Of a DNA stretch of 64,000 bases, positions 9,529 through 17,724 are shown piece by piece; the stretch's first letter is position 1; each line of letters opens with the position of its first letter. The position numbers were made by a program, and so were the translations under genes. Location: the NCBI RefSeq assembly GCF_014653945.1, contig NZ_BNAU01000006.1, positions 248,001-312,000 of the forward strand, read 5' to 3'. Under the pieces are notes generated by a model, which was not told where the DNA came from, ran no database searches, and worked only from the letters and a program-made list of their open reading frames with translations. The DNA comes from Amycolatopsis deserti. Lineage in GTDB: Bacteria; Actinomycetota; Actinomycetes; Mycobacteriales; Pseudonocardiaceae.

Positions 9529-10703
9529 GACTTGTCCGGTTCGCCGGGCTCCTCGTCCGACTCGGCGGGGTCGGCGTTGGGCACGGCCTCGATGTCGTGC
9601 AACACGTCGACGTCCGCGGGGTCCGGATCGACCTCGTGCAGCAGCGACCGCACACCGGCGTTGACGATCGACATCAGCGGCACCGCGAGCAGCGCGCCCG
9701 GGATGCCGTAGATGACCAGGCCCGCGGCGATGCCCAGCACGACGGCCAGCGGGTGCAGCTTGACCGCGCGGCCGAGCAGCAGCGGCTGCAGGATGTGGCT
9801 CTCCAGCTGCATGACCGCGATCAGGATGGCCAGCACGATCAGCGCGGTCACGAAACCCTTGGTGACCAGCGCGACCAGCACCGCGACCGCGCCGGTGATC
9901 ACCGCGCCGAAGATCGGGATGAACGCGCCGAGGAACACCAGCGTGGACAGCGGGATCGCGAGCGGGACGCCGAGGATCGCCAGCCCGATCCCGACACCGA
10001 CCGCGTCCACCACGGCGACCGCGGCGGTGGCGCGGACGAACGCGACCAGCGAGGCGAAGCCGCGCCGCCCGGCGACGTCCACGCGCTGCCGGACCTGGCC
10101 CGGGATGCCCAGCATCAGCCAGCTCCAGATCTTCTCGCCGCCGGCGAGGAAGAAGATCGTGACGAACAGCGTCAGCACGAAGCCGGTGAGGATCTCGCCG
10201 ACCGTGGTCGCGGTGGTGACCGCGCTGCTGGTGAACGCCGCCTGGTTGTCCTGCAGGAAGCTGATCGAGTTGTCCAGGAACTGCTGGATCTGTTCCTGCT
10301 TGAGGTGCAGGTCGTTGATCAGCCAGTCCCGGATCTGGTTGAGGCTGTTGTTGACCTGGCTGGTCAGCGCCGGCAGGCCGTCGGTGACGTTGATGACGAC
10401 GAACGCCAGCATCCCGCCCAGCACCGCCAGCCCGCCGACCAGCACGATCGCGGTCGCCAGCCCACGCGGCACCCGGACCTGCACGAGCCGCGCCACCGCC
10501 GGGGCGAGCAGGGCCGCGAGCAGCAGCGCGATCGCCACCGGGATCACCACGACCGACAGGAAGGCGAGCAACCGCAGGATGAGGTAGCCGGCCGCGGCCA
10601 CCACCAGCAACCGCCAGCTGAACGCGGCGCTGACCCGGAGCCCGCGCGGGACGACCGAGTCGTCGCTGAGGAATCCGTACTTCGGAGGCTGCGGCTCACT
10701 CAC
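9525..10703 (-). CDS. AI-2E family transporter (PerM-like membrane protein)
   Basis: 392 residues. A short cytoplasmic N terminus is followed by two hydrophobic helices (residues ~28-66), a membrane segment near 70-95, an amphipathic loop region, and a C-terminal group of helices with the family pattern LGAFIPIFGAVITGAVAVLVAL and YGIPGALLAVPLMSIV. The family includes TqsA and PerM, with varied or unknown substrates; AI-2 export should not be assumed. It is first gene of an operon with a two-component system, so the kinase may monitor or control it. The GTG at 10703 is preceded by a TAGGGT box placed for leaderless transcription. Confidence 0.88.
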   Translation of the reverse strand: MSEPQPPKYGFLSDDSVVPRGLRVSAAFSWRLLVVAAAGYLILRLLAFLSVVVIPVAIALLLAALLAPAVARLVQVRVPRGLATAIVLVGGLAVLGGMLAFVVINVTDGLPALTSQVNNSLNQIRDWLINDLHLKQEQIQQFLDNSISFLQDNQAAFTSSAVTTATTVGEILTGFVLTLFVTIFFLAGGEKIWSWLMLGIPGQVRQRVDVAGRRGFASLVAFVRATAAVAVVDAVGVGIGLAILGVPLAIPLSTLVFLGAFIPIFGAVITGAVAVLVALVTKGFVTALIVLAILIAVMQLESHILQPLLLGRAVKLHPLAVVLGIAAGLVIYGIPGALLAVPLMSIVNAGVRSLLHEVDPDPADVDVLHDIEAVPNADPAESDEEPGEPDKS

Positions 10704-10709
10704 GGATCC

Positions 10710-10715
10710 ACCCTA
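10710..10715 (-). promoter_or_regulatory. -10 element for the transporter/two-component operon
   Basis: TAGGGT on the minus strand lies at -12 to -7 before GTG 10703; no ribosome binding site is present. Confidence 0.45.
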
Positions 10716-10903
10716 TCGAGCCGGACGAATACGGCAGCGCAACGCGCGCGAACCGCGGCCGCGGGGGCACGGTCACCCGATCAGGCGCAAGTGCCGTCAT
10801 CGAGTCAGCGCAAGTTCCGGCGGTATGTCAATCTTCAACCAAGATCGACACTGCGTGATCGCGCCGCCCACCCAGCGCGACGAGAGGACGTGGCAGCTTC
10901 TCC

Positions 10904-11608
10904 ATGACGCGACCGACCACGGCCGGGAACATCCTGGTCCGCGTACTGCTCGGCATCGCCGGGGCGTTCGCGGTCACCCTGGTGTCCTGGCTCGTCGCGT
11001 CGTCGGCGTCGGCGGACGAGGCGCCGGATCCGCTGTCGCCGTTGCTCGGCCTGGTCGGTGAGACGACCGAGCCGGTGCACGAGGTCGTGCGGCAGGTCAC
11101 CGAGGTCGTCGTGCCGCCGCTGCGGACCGACCGGATCGTCGCTTCGCTGACCGGCACCGCGCCGGTGTTCGCGGAACCGGTGCGGCACCGGGCCACCGGA
11201 ACCACCCGCGCGAGCGCTCCGAAGCCACCGGCCGTGCCCGACCGCCGGGCGACCGCGGTGGCGCCGCGACCGCCGGAGCCGCAACCGGTTCCGGCGAAGG
11301 TCACGTCACCCGCGCCGCGGAAAGCCGCGCTGGTCTCGCTTCCCGAGCGCGTGCCGGATCCCGTTCCGGCCGAGCCCGCATCCGACAAACCCAAGCCGGA
11401 TGAGCCCAGACCGGACGCACCCGAACCGGCGGCGCCCGTGCCGCCGGAGCACGGCGTCTGCGTGGCTCCGGGGCACGCCACGGACACGGCCGCCGCGTGC
11501 CCGGCGCGTCCGGCGCCGCCGCCGATACCTTTCGCCGTGGTCGCCGAATCCCGTTCCGTCGTCGCCGGATTCTTCCGGGCCGAGCGCGCCCAGGTGTCTC
11601 CCGACTGA
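10904..11608 (+). CDS. Exported Pro-rich protein, paralogue of the 12810 gene (surface cluster gene 1)
   Basis: 234 residues, no known domain. A membrane-type signal (residues ~11-31, with LVRVLLGIAGA) ends in SSASA before DEAPD, a plausible signal-peptidase site at 37. The rest is mostly disordered and Pro/Ala-rich (repeated PxP and KPKPDEPRPDAPEP-type runs) with a possible cystine pair in the C-terminal third. The chain ends VSPD. The N-terminal pattern LVRxLLxIAGA and the C-terminal V(S/T)PD recur in the protein starting at 12810, so the two are relatives. Start ATG 10904 lacks a strong ribosome binding site (GAGAGGA is 15 bases away). Function unknown; cell-envelope location is inferred. 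Confidence 0.75.
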   Translation: MTRPTTAGNILVRVLLGIAGAFAVTLVSWLVASSASADEAPDPLSPLLGLVGETTEPVHEVVRQVTEVVVPPLRTDRIVASLTGTAPVFAEPVRHRATGTTRASAPKPPAVPDRRATAVAPRPPEPQPVPAKVTSPAPRKAALVSLPERVPDPVPAEPASDKPKPDEPRPDAPEPAAPVPPEHGVCVAPGHATDTAAACPARPAPPPIPFAVVAESRSVVAGFFRAERAQVSPD

Positions 11609-11661
11609 TTCGCCGGCACGTCCGCGCGACTTTTCCAATTGTTTTTCCTCGTGTCCTGTTC

Positions 11662-11692
11662 AGCCGCTCTGACCAGCAGTGGAGCGGCTTTT
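11662..11692 (+). terminator. Rho-independent-type terminator
   Basis: AGCCGCTC and GAGCGGCT form an 8-bp stem around a 12-base loop, followed by TTTT, 54 bases after the stop at 11608. It separates surface gene 1 from gene 2. Confidence 0.7.
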
Positions 11693-11824
11693 CGTGCTAC
11701 CCGAAAACGCGTTCTTCACACTTCCGGGTAATCGATCTGGTGAATTCTTCCATTCCACGTTTAACGTCATTTGCGACGGGAGTGCGTGGAACTTCCGGCT
11801 GAATGAAGAAGGAGTGCACTGACG

Positions 11825-12283
11825 ATGTTCAGCAAATTCCGCAAGACGACGGCCGCGGCGGTGCTGGTGGGGGCCGGCCTGCTCGCGATGGGTGTCTCCG
11901 GTGGGACGGCGTCGGCGGCGACCGGCGCGGAACCGTCCGGCCTGACCTGCCCCGCGCAGGTGCCCGCGTACCCGACCGGCGCCGACTACGTGAACGCGTG
12001 GAACCAGTCCGGGGCGTGTTTCGGCGCCGGTGCCGCGGGTCTGGTCAGCTCGGCCTGGGCCGGCGCCATCCCCTCGATCGTGCAGGGCGCGGCTGGTTCG
12101 GTCAGCGGCCGGGACGACAGCGGGCTGAGCGCGCCGGTGGTCGTCCCGTCCGACCCGACGGGCGCGGACTACGTGAACGCCTGGAACGAGTCCGGCGCGC
12201 TGGCCGGTGCGGGTGCCGCGGGCCTCGTCAGCTCGGCGTGGGCGGGCGCCATCCCGTCGATCGTCCAGGGCGCGCTCGGATAG
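11825..12283 (+). CDS. Small secreted protein with two GADYVNAWN modules (surface cluster gene 2)
   Basis: 152 residues. Signal peptide with KFRKTT basic start, hydrophobic core and GTASAATG cleavage region near residue 34. The mature part is two copies of a ~45-residue module: PTGADYVNAWN, a short spacer, GAGAAGLVSSAWAGAIPSI, then VQGA(L/A)G. The first copy has two cysteines (LTCPAQ and SGACFG); the second has none. The sequence is small-residue-rich and aromatic-spaced, like self-assembling surface proteins, but matches no family I know. AAGGAG lies nine bases before the ATG, inside AAGGAGTGCAC, which is also present before the next gene. The two proteins thus share leader and module. Confidence 0.8.
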   Translation: MFSKFRKTTAAAVLVGAGLLAMGVSGGTASAATGAEPSGLTCPAQVPAYPTGADYVNAWNQSGACFGAGAAGLVSSAWAGAIPSIVQGAAGSVSGRDDSGLSAPVVVPSDPTGADYVNAWNESGALAGAGAAGLVSSAWAGAIPSIVQGALG

Positions 12284-12320
12284 CGCTTTCACCCATCCCA
12301 CAACGCAAGGAGTGCACGTC

Positions 12321-12566
12321 ATGCGCAAGACCCTGATCCGCGGCACCGCCGCTTTCGCTCTCGCCCTCGGCGCGTTCGCTTTCGCCGGAACGGCGTCGGC
12401 CGACGAGCTGACCGCTCCGGTGGTGGTGCCGTCGCACCCGACCGGCGCGGACTACGTCAACGCCTGGAACGAGTCCGGCGCGCTCGCCGGCGCGGGTGCC
12501 GCCGGTCTCGTCAGCTCTGCCTGGGCGGGCGCGATCCCGTCCATCGTGCAGGGCGCGCTGGGCTGA
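12321..12566 (+). CDS. Small secreted protein with one GADYVNAWN module (surface cluster gene 3)
   Basis: 81 residues. Signal peptide (MRKTLIRGTAAFALALGAFA, then GTASADE, cleavage near residue 28) and a single module almost identical to the second module of the neighbour: over 50 codons (12131-12280 against 12414-12563) I count 17 synonymous and one amino-acid-changing difference (Asp to His). AAGGAG lies eight bases before the ATG in the same AAGGAGTGCAC context. The gap to the upstream gene is 37 bases and no terminator is visible there, so the two are probably co-transcribed. A long stem-loop follows the stop. Function unknown; exported structural protein is inferred. Confidence 0.8.
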   Translation: MRKTLIRGTAAFALALGAFAFAGTASADELTAPVVVPSHPTGADYVNAWNESGALAGAGAAGLVSSAWAGAIPSIVQGALG

Positions 12567-12574
12567 TTTTCCTT

Positions 12575-12609
12575 GGTGCGCCCAGGATCTCTCGCATCCT
12601 GGGCGCACC
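12575..12609 (+). terminator. Strong stem-loop terminator after the module genes
   Basis: GGTGCGCCCAGGAT pairs perfectly with ATCCTGGGCGCACC (14 bp) around a 7-base loop, nine bases after the stop at 12566. There is no T-tract after it, as is common in high-GC terminators. Confidence 0.7.
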
Positions 12610-12809
12610 GTGGCCCGGTCACCTCCCGTGAGGCCCGACCACACCCACGGTTCTTCACACGATCGTGCGATCAAGTCGTGTCGAAGGTGCGAGGGCCACC
12701 CGAGTTTTGGTTATCTCGACAGCGCAAGCGATCACCGCATCAATGCGAGCACGTTTCGGACACGGCTCGGCGGGGAAATCGCGATCAACTTCTTCGACAG
12801 GAGACGGTG

Positions 12810-13763
12810 TTGCAGGCGAACGCGGCCATGGGACGGGGTACGGCTTCGGCCGTGCGCTGGCTCGTCCGCGCCCTGCTCGTGATCGCCGGTGCCGCCCTCG
12901 GCACCGCGGCCGCCTGGCTGATCGGCGACGCCACCGCCTCCGCCACCCAGCTCGCGCCCGCCCCGGCGGACACGCGCACCAGCGGTGACGAGGCGACCCC
13001 GGTCACCGACCGCGTGGTCACCGCCACCGACGACCTCACCTGGGGCGCCTCCGACCTGGTCGGCAACGCCACCGCCACCGTGCTGAAGTACGGCATGGCC
13101 GGCGGCCCGGTCGACCCGGCCCGTGGCGAGGCGGCCGCGGCGGACCTGCGGCAGACGGTCCACTCGTTCACCCGGGACGCGGTGCTGCGTCCGGTCGAGC
13201 GCACCCTCGGCACCGCCGAGCACATCAGCCGCAAGCCGCAGGACGCGCCGCAGGTGATCGGCAAGGCGCTGACCCCGCCGCCGTCGGTCGCGCAGTTCGG
13301 CGACAAGGTGTGGGGTTTCCTGCACCCGGCGGGCAAGAGCCTGATCAAGCTGCCGGGCCTGGGTGGCTCGGACGACGCCGAGCACGCGGTCGCGGTCCCC
13401 GCGGCCGATGTCCTGCTTGCCCCCGCCGCCGACACCGTGATGGGTCCGGTGGCGAAGGCGGTGCCGGAACGCCCGCACGGCTCGGCGGCCGGAGCCGGTC
13501 AGCACGACCGGGACGCCGACCGTTCCTCCGGCGACCAGCGGGACCAGTTCCCGTACTCGCCGCTGCGCGGACCGCTCGCACCCGCGGGTGTTCCGTTCGC
13601 CCCCGGTGGCGCTGTCACCGGTGGTCACATCGACGGCCTGCTGTTCGGCGTTCCCGCCGGCGGCCCGGCCGTGCGTGGTGTGGACGACCGCAGTGCCGTC
13701 CGCATCGTTTCCCGGCACACGCCGGTTCAGCCGGGCGAGCAGCCCGGTGTCACTCCTGACTGA
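12810..13763 (+). CDS. Exported/anchored protein, paralogue of the 10904 gene (surface cluster gene 4)
   Basis: 317 residues from TTG 12810, which is six bases after AGGAG (12799-12803); GTG 12807 or ATG 12828 are alternatives. A membrane segment at residues ~17-38 contains LVRALLVIAGA and is followed by TASA, matching the N terminus of the protein at 10904. The middle is helical and polar (VTDRVVTATDDLTWGASDLVG, then VERTLGTAEHISRK), the last third Gly/Pro-rich (RGPLAPAGVPFAPGGA), and the end is VTPD, again as in the paralogue. No known domain. It lies between the module proteins and the repeat protein, all on one strand, suggesting a shared envelope role. Confidence 0.75.
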   Translation: MQANAAMGRGTASAVRWLVRALLVIAGAALGTAAAWLIGDATASATQLAPAPADTRTSGDEATPVTDRVVTATDDLTWGASDLVGNATATVLKYGMAGGPVDPARGEAAAADLRQTVHSFTRDAVLRPVERTLGTAEHISRKPQDAPQVIGKALTPPPSVAQFGDKVWGFLHPAGKSLIKLPGLGGSDDAEHAVAVPAADVLLAPAADTVMGPVAKAVPERPHGSAAGAGQHDRDADRSSGDQRDQFPYSPLRGPLAPAGVPFAPGGAVTGGHIDGLLFGVPAGGPAVRGVDDRSAVRIVSRHTPVQPGEQPGVTPD

Positions 13764-13838
13764 TTTTCGCGCGGGGTAGCTCGAAGCGCCGCCCTGTTCG
13801 CCGTGCCCTCTTCTTCGGACCGGCGTCGCGCGCACAGC

Positions 13839-13904
13839 CAGAGCACCCCGCTTTTCCAGCCCTCGCGGGCTTCCTCACCCATGCCCGCGATCCCCGGTGC
13901 TCTG
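13839..13904 (+). promoter_or_regulatory. Structured region in the leader of the chaplin-like repeat gene
   Basis: CAGAGCACC (13839-13847) is the exact complement of GGTGCTCTG (13896-13904). Between them AGCCC (13858-13862) and GGGCT (13867-13871) can form an inner hairpin. It could be the terminator of the upstream gene, which stops at 13763, or a cis-acting leader structure of the gene at 13961. Confidence 0.4.
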
Positions 13905-13960
13905 TCAGTGCACCGACCTCAAGCCCCGCAAGGGAACCCGAAGAAAAGGAGAAACCCTCG

Positions 13961-16879
13961 ATGCAGACCTGGGCAAAGCGCGGATTCCAGACCGCGCTGG
14001 TCACGGGTGGCTTGCTGATGCTGGGTACCGGCATCGCATCTGCCGACGAGAACGTCAACCCGGACAGTCCTGCCGGGCCGCTGGACATCCACCTGAGCGT
14101 GCCGGTCGACATCCAGGACAACGCCCTGGGCACCTTGGGCAAGCAGGTCAACCTGCCTGAGTTCCACAAGGAGATCAGCACCACGCCGGTCACCGACGCG
14201 GCGAACAAGGCCGCGGCCCCGGTCACCAAGACCGGCGCCCTGAAGCCCGCCGCCCCGGCCACGAGCGCCGCCAACGGCGTCGTCGCCAAGGCCACCGACG
14301 CCGCCAGCGGTGTGGCGCAGCGCGTCGGCCAGGCGACCCACCCCGGTTCGCAGCGCGCCACCGTCGCCCAGGACGCCGCCCCCTCGGTGCAGGACAACGG
14401 CGACCCGTTCCACGGCAACAAGGTCTCGGGCAACATCGCCGTGCCGATCTTGATCAGCGGCAACGCCCTCGGTGTGCTGGGTGACGCGGCCGTCGAGTCG
14501 GACGCCACGCAGACCTACGAGCACAACTCGGACGTCAACACCGACGGTTCGCACGGCGGTCTCGCCGGCAACGTCGTCGCGCTGGACTGGGCCGCGCCCA
14601 TCCAGATCTCGGGCAACGCGCTCGGCCTGGTCGGCAGCGGTCACAGCTCCGGCAGCGCGACGCAGGAAGCGTCGACCACCGGTGACATCGTCACCGACGG
14701 CACCAACGGTGGCCTCGCCGGCAACGTCGTCGCCCCGCAGGGTGCGACCCCGCTGCAGGTGTCGGGCAACGCGCTGGGCTGGTTCCTCGGCCACGCCGAG
14801 ACCGACTTCGAAGGCTCCAGCGAGGCGGAGTCCGGCGGCTCGATCGAGACGCACGGTTCGAAGGGTGCGGGCACCGGTAACGTCGCCGGCGTCCCGGTGG
14901 CCCTGCCCGCCAAGGTGTCCGGCAACGCCGTCTCCTGGGGTGGCGACGCCGACGTCCCGGCCGGCTCGTACGACGCCGAGGCCGAGGCCGGCGACACCGC
15001 CGACGGCCCGCGTGGCCCGAGCTACATCCAGACCGACGGTGACGACTCGTTCCTGGCGGGCAACGTCGCGCAGCCGCAGCCCGCGGTGCCGGCGACCGTC
15101 GCGGGCAACGCCGCGGCCTGGATCGGCAACTCGCTCGTCGGCGGCGGCGCGGACCGCCAGTCCGGTGGCGTGGACCTCGGCAGTGAGGCCACCTCGGGTG
15201 GGACCACCAGCACCAGCGGTGAGAACGCGGCCGGCTCCGGCAACATCGCCGACGCGCCCGTCGCCCTGCCCGTCGAGGCGTTCTGCGTCGGTGGCACGTG
15301 GATCGGCAACGCGCACGCCAACGGCTGCGACAACGAGACCGAGGCGCAGGCCGGTTCGGACACCTTCACCTCCGGCAACGGCAGCTTCCTCGGCGGCAAC
15401 AGCGTTTCGGCTCCGCCGGCCGGCACCGTCGAGGTGTTCGGTGTGGGTGGTTCGTGGATCGGCAACGCCTCGGGCAGCGCGACCGAGACGAAGGACGTCA
15501 AGGCCGGTGGCTACACCGGGACGCTGGGCAACGACTCGGCGGGCTCCGGCAACGCCGTGCAGGTCCCGGTGGCTGTGCCCGCCGAGGTCTTCGGCGTCGG
15601 CGGCTCGTGGATCGGTCAGGGGGCCGGGGAGGCTTCCGAGACCAAGACCGTGACCTCCGGTGGGGACGGCAACACCCAGGACGACAACGCCGCGGCCTCC
15701 GCGAACCTGGTCCAGGTTCCGGTGTCGGCCCCGGTTCAGGCGTTCGGCATCGGTGGCGCGTGGATCGGCCAGGGCTCCGGCGCGGCCACCACTGACACCA
15801 CCTCGACCGCGGGTGGCGACGGCAAGGCGACCGGCAAGGGCGGCTTCGCGGCGGGGAACATCGGCGCGGTGCCGGTGTCGCTCCCGGCGCAGGTGCACGG
15901 CCTCGGCGCCGCGTGGATCGGCAACGGCTTCGGCGAGTCGGAGAACGTGACCGACTCGACCGCGGGCGGTGACCTGAACACCACCGGTGAGGGCGGCTCC
16001 GTCGCCGGCAACATCATCGAGGCGCCGGTCGGCGCCGTGGCCACCGTCTTCGGTGACGCCGCGGTGTGGGGCGGCGTGGTCAAGGGCGACGCGTCCAACG
16101 ACGTCGTCTCGACCGCGGGCGGCGACGCCACGACCAACGGTGACGGCGGCTCGATCGCCGGCGACGTGATCGCGGCGCAGGCCCTGCCGGTGGCCCAGGT
16201 GTTCGGCAACGCGGCCAGCCTGGTCGGTGTCGCGCACGCGGCCGGCCTCAACAGCACCGAGGCCAACTCGGGTGGAGACATCACCACCTCGGGCGAGGGC
16301 GGCGCGCTGTCCGGCGACATCTTCGACGTCCCGGCCGCGGCCGTGGCGCAGGTGTTCGGCAACGCCGTCTCGCTGGGCGGTGTCGCGCACGCGATCGCCG
16401 ACAACACCACCAACGGGACCGTGGGCGGCACGGACACCACGTCCGGCCCGACCAAGGCCCTGTCCGGGATCAGCAAGCAGGTTCCGGTCGGTGTCGTCGC
16501 CCAGGTCTACGACATCCCGCTGGGCCTGATCGCGGTCACCAGCACGACGGTCAGCAACGCGACGGACATCTCGGTCGCCGGCAAGGAGCCGCAGATCGAC
16601 CTGCCGATCACGATGCCGGAGATGGGCGCCACCGCCCTGCCGACGCTGCCCGCGCTGCCCGCCCGCTCGGAGCGCTCCGCGCTGCCGCAGGTGAACACGC
16701 TGCCGGTCGAGCTGCCGGGTGCGGGTCTGCCCGAGCTGCCGGAGCTGCCGACGAGCGTCGAGGGCGTCCTGCCCACCGGCGACGTCCCGGCCATCGCGCA
16801 GCTGGACAGCAACCCGACCGCCGTCTTCGAGCAGGTCAGCGACCTGGTCAGCGGCAAGGGGATCAACATCCGGGGCTGA
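13961..16879 (+). CDS. Giant secreted protein of about 14 chaplin-like repeats (surface cluster gene 5)
   Basis: 972 residues. Signal peptide 1-28 (cleavage GIASA before DEN). After a linker, about 14 repeats of 45-60 residues fill residues ~155-870. Each has (S/A)GN(I/V)xxxPVxxPxxV(F/S)G(N/V)xxxWIGNxxG, separated by acidic Thr/Ser/Gly linkers. This is the chaplin pattern (GNxxxxPVxxPxxxxGNxxxxxG) of hydrophobic amyloid-forming spore-coat proteins, but chaplins carry only one or two copies. One repeat alone keeps a cysteine pair, Cys442 and Cys456, as chaplins do. The C-terminal ~100 residues are Pro/Leu/Glu-rich (PTLPALPAR and LPELPELP); there is no sortase motif with a membrane helix. AAAAGGAG lies nine bases before the ATG. 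A secreted, probably self-assembling surface fibre is inferred. Confidence 0.85.
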   Translation: MQTWAKRGFQTALVTGGLLMLGTGIASADENVNPDSPAGPLDIHLSVPVDIQDNALGTLGKQVNLPEFHKEISTTPVTDAANKAAAPVTKTGALKPAAPATSAANGVVAKATDAASGVAQRVGQATHPGSQRATVAQDAAPSVQDNGDPFHGNKVSGNIAVPILISGNALGVLGDAAVESDATQTYEHNSDVNTDGSHGGLAGNVVALDWAAPIQISGNALGLVGSGHSSGSATQEASTTGDIVTDGTNGGLAGNVVAPQGATPLQVSGNALGWFLGHAETDFEGSSEAESGGSIETHGSKGAGTGNVAGVPVALPAKVSGNAVSWGGDADVPAGSYDAEAEAGDTADGPRGPSYIQTDGDDSFLAGNVAQPQPAVPATVAGNAAAWIGNSLVGGGADRQSGGVDLGSEATSGGTTSTSGENAAGSGNIADAPVALPVEAFCVGGTWIGNAHANGCDNETEAQAGSDTFTSGNGSFLGGNSVSAPPAGTVEVFGVGGSWIGNASGSATETKDVKAGGYTGTLGNDSAGSGNAVQVPVAVPAEVFGVGGSWIGQGAGEASETKTVTSGGDGNTQDDNAAASANLVQVPVSAPVQAFGIGGAWIGQGSGAATTDTTSTAGGDGKATGKGGFAAGNIGAVPVSLPAQVHGLGAAWIGNGFGESENVTDSTAGGDLNTTGEGGSVAGNIIEAPVGAVATVFGDAAVWGGVVKGDASNDVVSTAGGDATTNGDGGSIAGDVIAAQALPVAQVFGNAASLVGVAHAAGLNSTEANSGGDITTSGEGGALSGDIFDVPAAAVAQVFGNAVSLGGVAHAIADNTTNGTVGGTDTTSGPTKALSGISKQVPVGVVAQVYDIPLGLIAVTSTTVSNATDISVAGKEPQIDLPITMPEMGATALPTLPALPARSERSALPQVNTLPVELPGAGLPELPELPTSVEGVLPTGDVPAIAQLDSNPTAVFEQVSDLVSGKGINIRG

Positions 16880-16894
16880 CGCCCTGATCTGAAG

Positions 16895-16929
16895 CGGGCC
16901 CGGGAGCGTGTGCTCCCGGGCCCGTTTTT
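16895..16929. terminator. Bidirectional terminator between repeat gene and dioxygenase
   Basis: CGGGCCCGGGAGC and GCTCCCGGGCCCG form a 13-bp perfect stem with a 4-base loop followed by TTTTT on the plus strand. It serves the repeat gene and may also stop transcripts from the convergent dioxygenase gene. Confidence 0.9.
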
Positions 16930-16939
16930 CGTGTGTGGA

Positions 16940-17710
16940 TCAGCCGATCTGCACGGATCGCTTCGCCAGGCCGTACCAGTAACCGTCGATGACGGTCTCC
17001 GGCTCGGTGTCCGCGGAGCCGGCGCCGAGGCTGACGAACAGCGGCGCGAAGTGCTCGATGCGCGGGTGCGCGAGCGTGGCGGCGGGCGCCTTGTGGCGGA
17101 AGTCGAGCAACGCGTCGATGTCGTTGGCCCGCAGCGTTTCCGCACCCCACTGGTCGAACTCGGCGGACCACCGCGGCGGGGTGCCGTCCACGCCGACGCC
17201 CATCGCGGAGAGGTTGTGCGTGAAGAACCCGCTGCCGATGATCAGCACGCCTTCGTCCCGCAGCGGCCGCAGCTTGCGGCCCAGCTCGAACAGCTTCCGC
17301 GGGTCGAGCGTGGGCATGGACATCTGCAGCACCGGCACGTCCGCGTCCGGGTACATCTCGACGAGCGGCACGTAGGCGCCGTGGTCGAGGCCGCGGTCGG
17401 GGGCCTCGTGCACTTCGGTGCCCGGGCCGGTCAGCAGCTTGCGCACCTTCGCGGCCAGCTCGGGCGCGCCGGGCGCCGGGTAGGTGACGGTGTAGTAGTG
17501 GTCGGGGAAGCCCCAGAAGTCGTAGACCAGCGGAACCGTCGTGGTCGCGCCGACGGTCACCGGCGCCTCCTCCCAGTGCGCCGAGACGACGAGGATCGCC
17601 TTGGGCTTGGGCAGGTTCGCCGACCAGTCGGCCAGCTGGCGGGTCCACAACGCGTCATCGGCGAGCGGCGGCGCGCCGTGGCTCAGGTAGAGCACGGGAG
17701 TCGCACTCAT
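16940..17710 (-). CDS. DODA-type extradiol aromatic ring-opening dioxygenase (YgiD-like)
   Basis: 256 residues, class III extradiol dioxygenase fold (LigB superfamily). His residues expected to hold the metal are visible in YLSHGAPPL (N terminus), VVSAHWEE, DHGAYVPL and GFFTHNLSA. Family members open catechol rings such as DOPA, although bacterial YgiD-type enzymes may act on other catechols or serve in detoxification. The ATG at 17710 follows GGAGG at good spacing. A short inverted repeat, TTGAA-N2-TTCAA, just upstream looks like a MarR-type operator, which would fit induction by aromatic compounds. No other catechol-pathway gene is adjacent. Confidence 0.88.
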   Translation of the reverse strand: MSATPVLYLSHGAPPLADDALWTRQLADWSANLPKPKAILVVSAHWEEAPVTVGATTTVPLVYDFWGFPDHYYTVTYPAPGAPELAAKVRKLLTGPGTEVHEAPDRGLDHGAYVPLVEMYPDADVPVLQMSMPTLDPRKLFELGRKLRPLRDEGVLIIGSGFFTHNLSAMGVGVDGTPPRWSAEFDQWGAETLRANDIDALLDFRHKAPAATLAHPRIEHFAPLFVSLGAGSADTEPETVIDGYWYGLAKRSVQIG

Positions 17711-17724
17711 CGCAGCCTCCATGT

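Noticed and set aside
10782-12728. A shared 9-mer CAGCGCAAG upstream of the paralogous genes at 10904 and 12810
   Set aside because: A 9-mer match between two ~180-base regions is expected by chance in roughly one of ten cases; no palindrome and unequal distance to the starts.
12600-12810. A c-di-AMP-type riboswitch before gene 4 of the surface cluster
   Set aside because: Exported cell-wall proteins often have one, but the expected conserved core could not be traced here.
16700-16879. LPTG sequence in the C-terminal part of the repeat protein as a sortase signal
   Set aside because: It is not followed by a membrane helix and basic tail, and ~60 residues remain after it.
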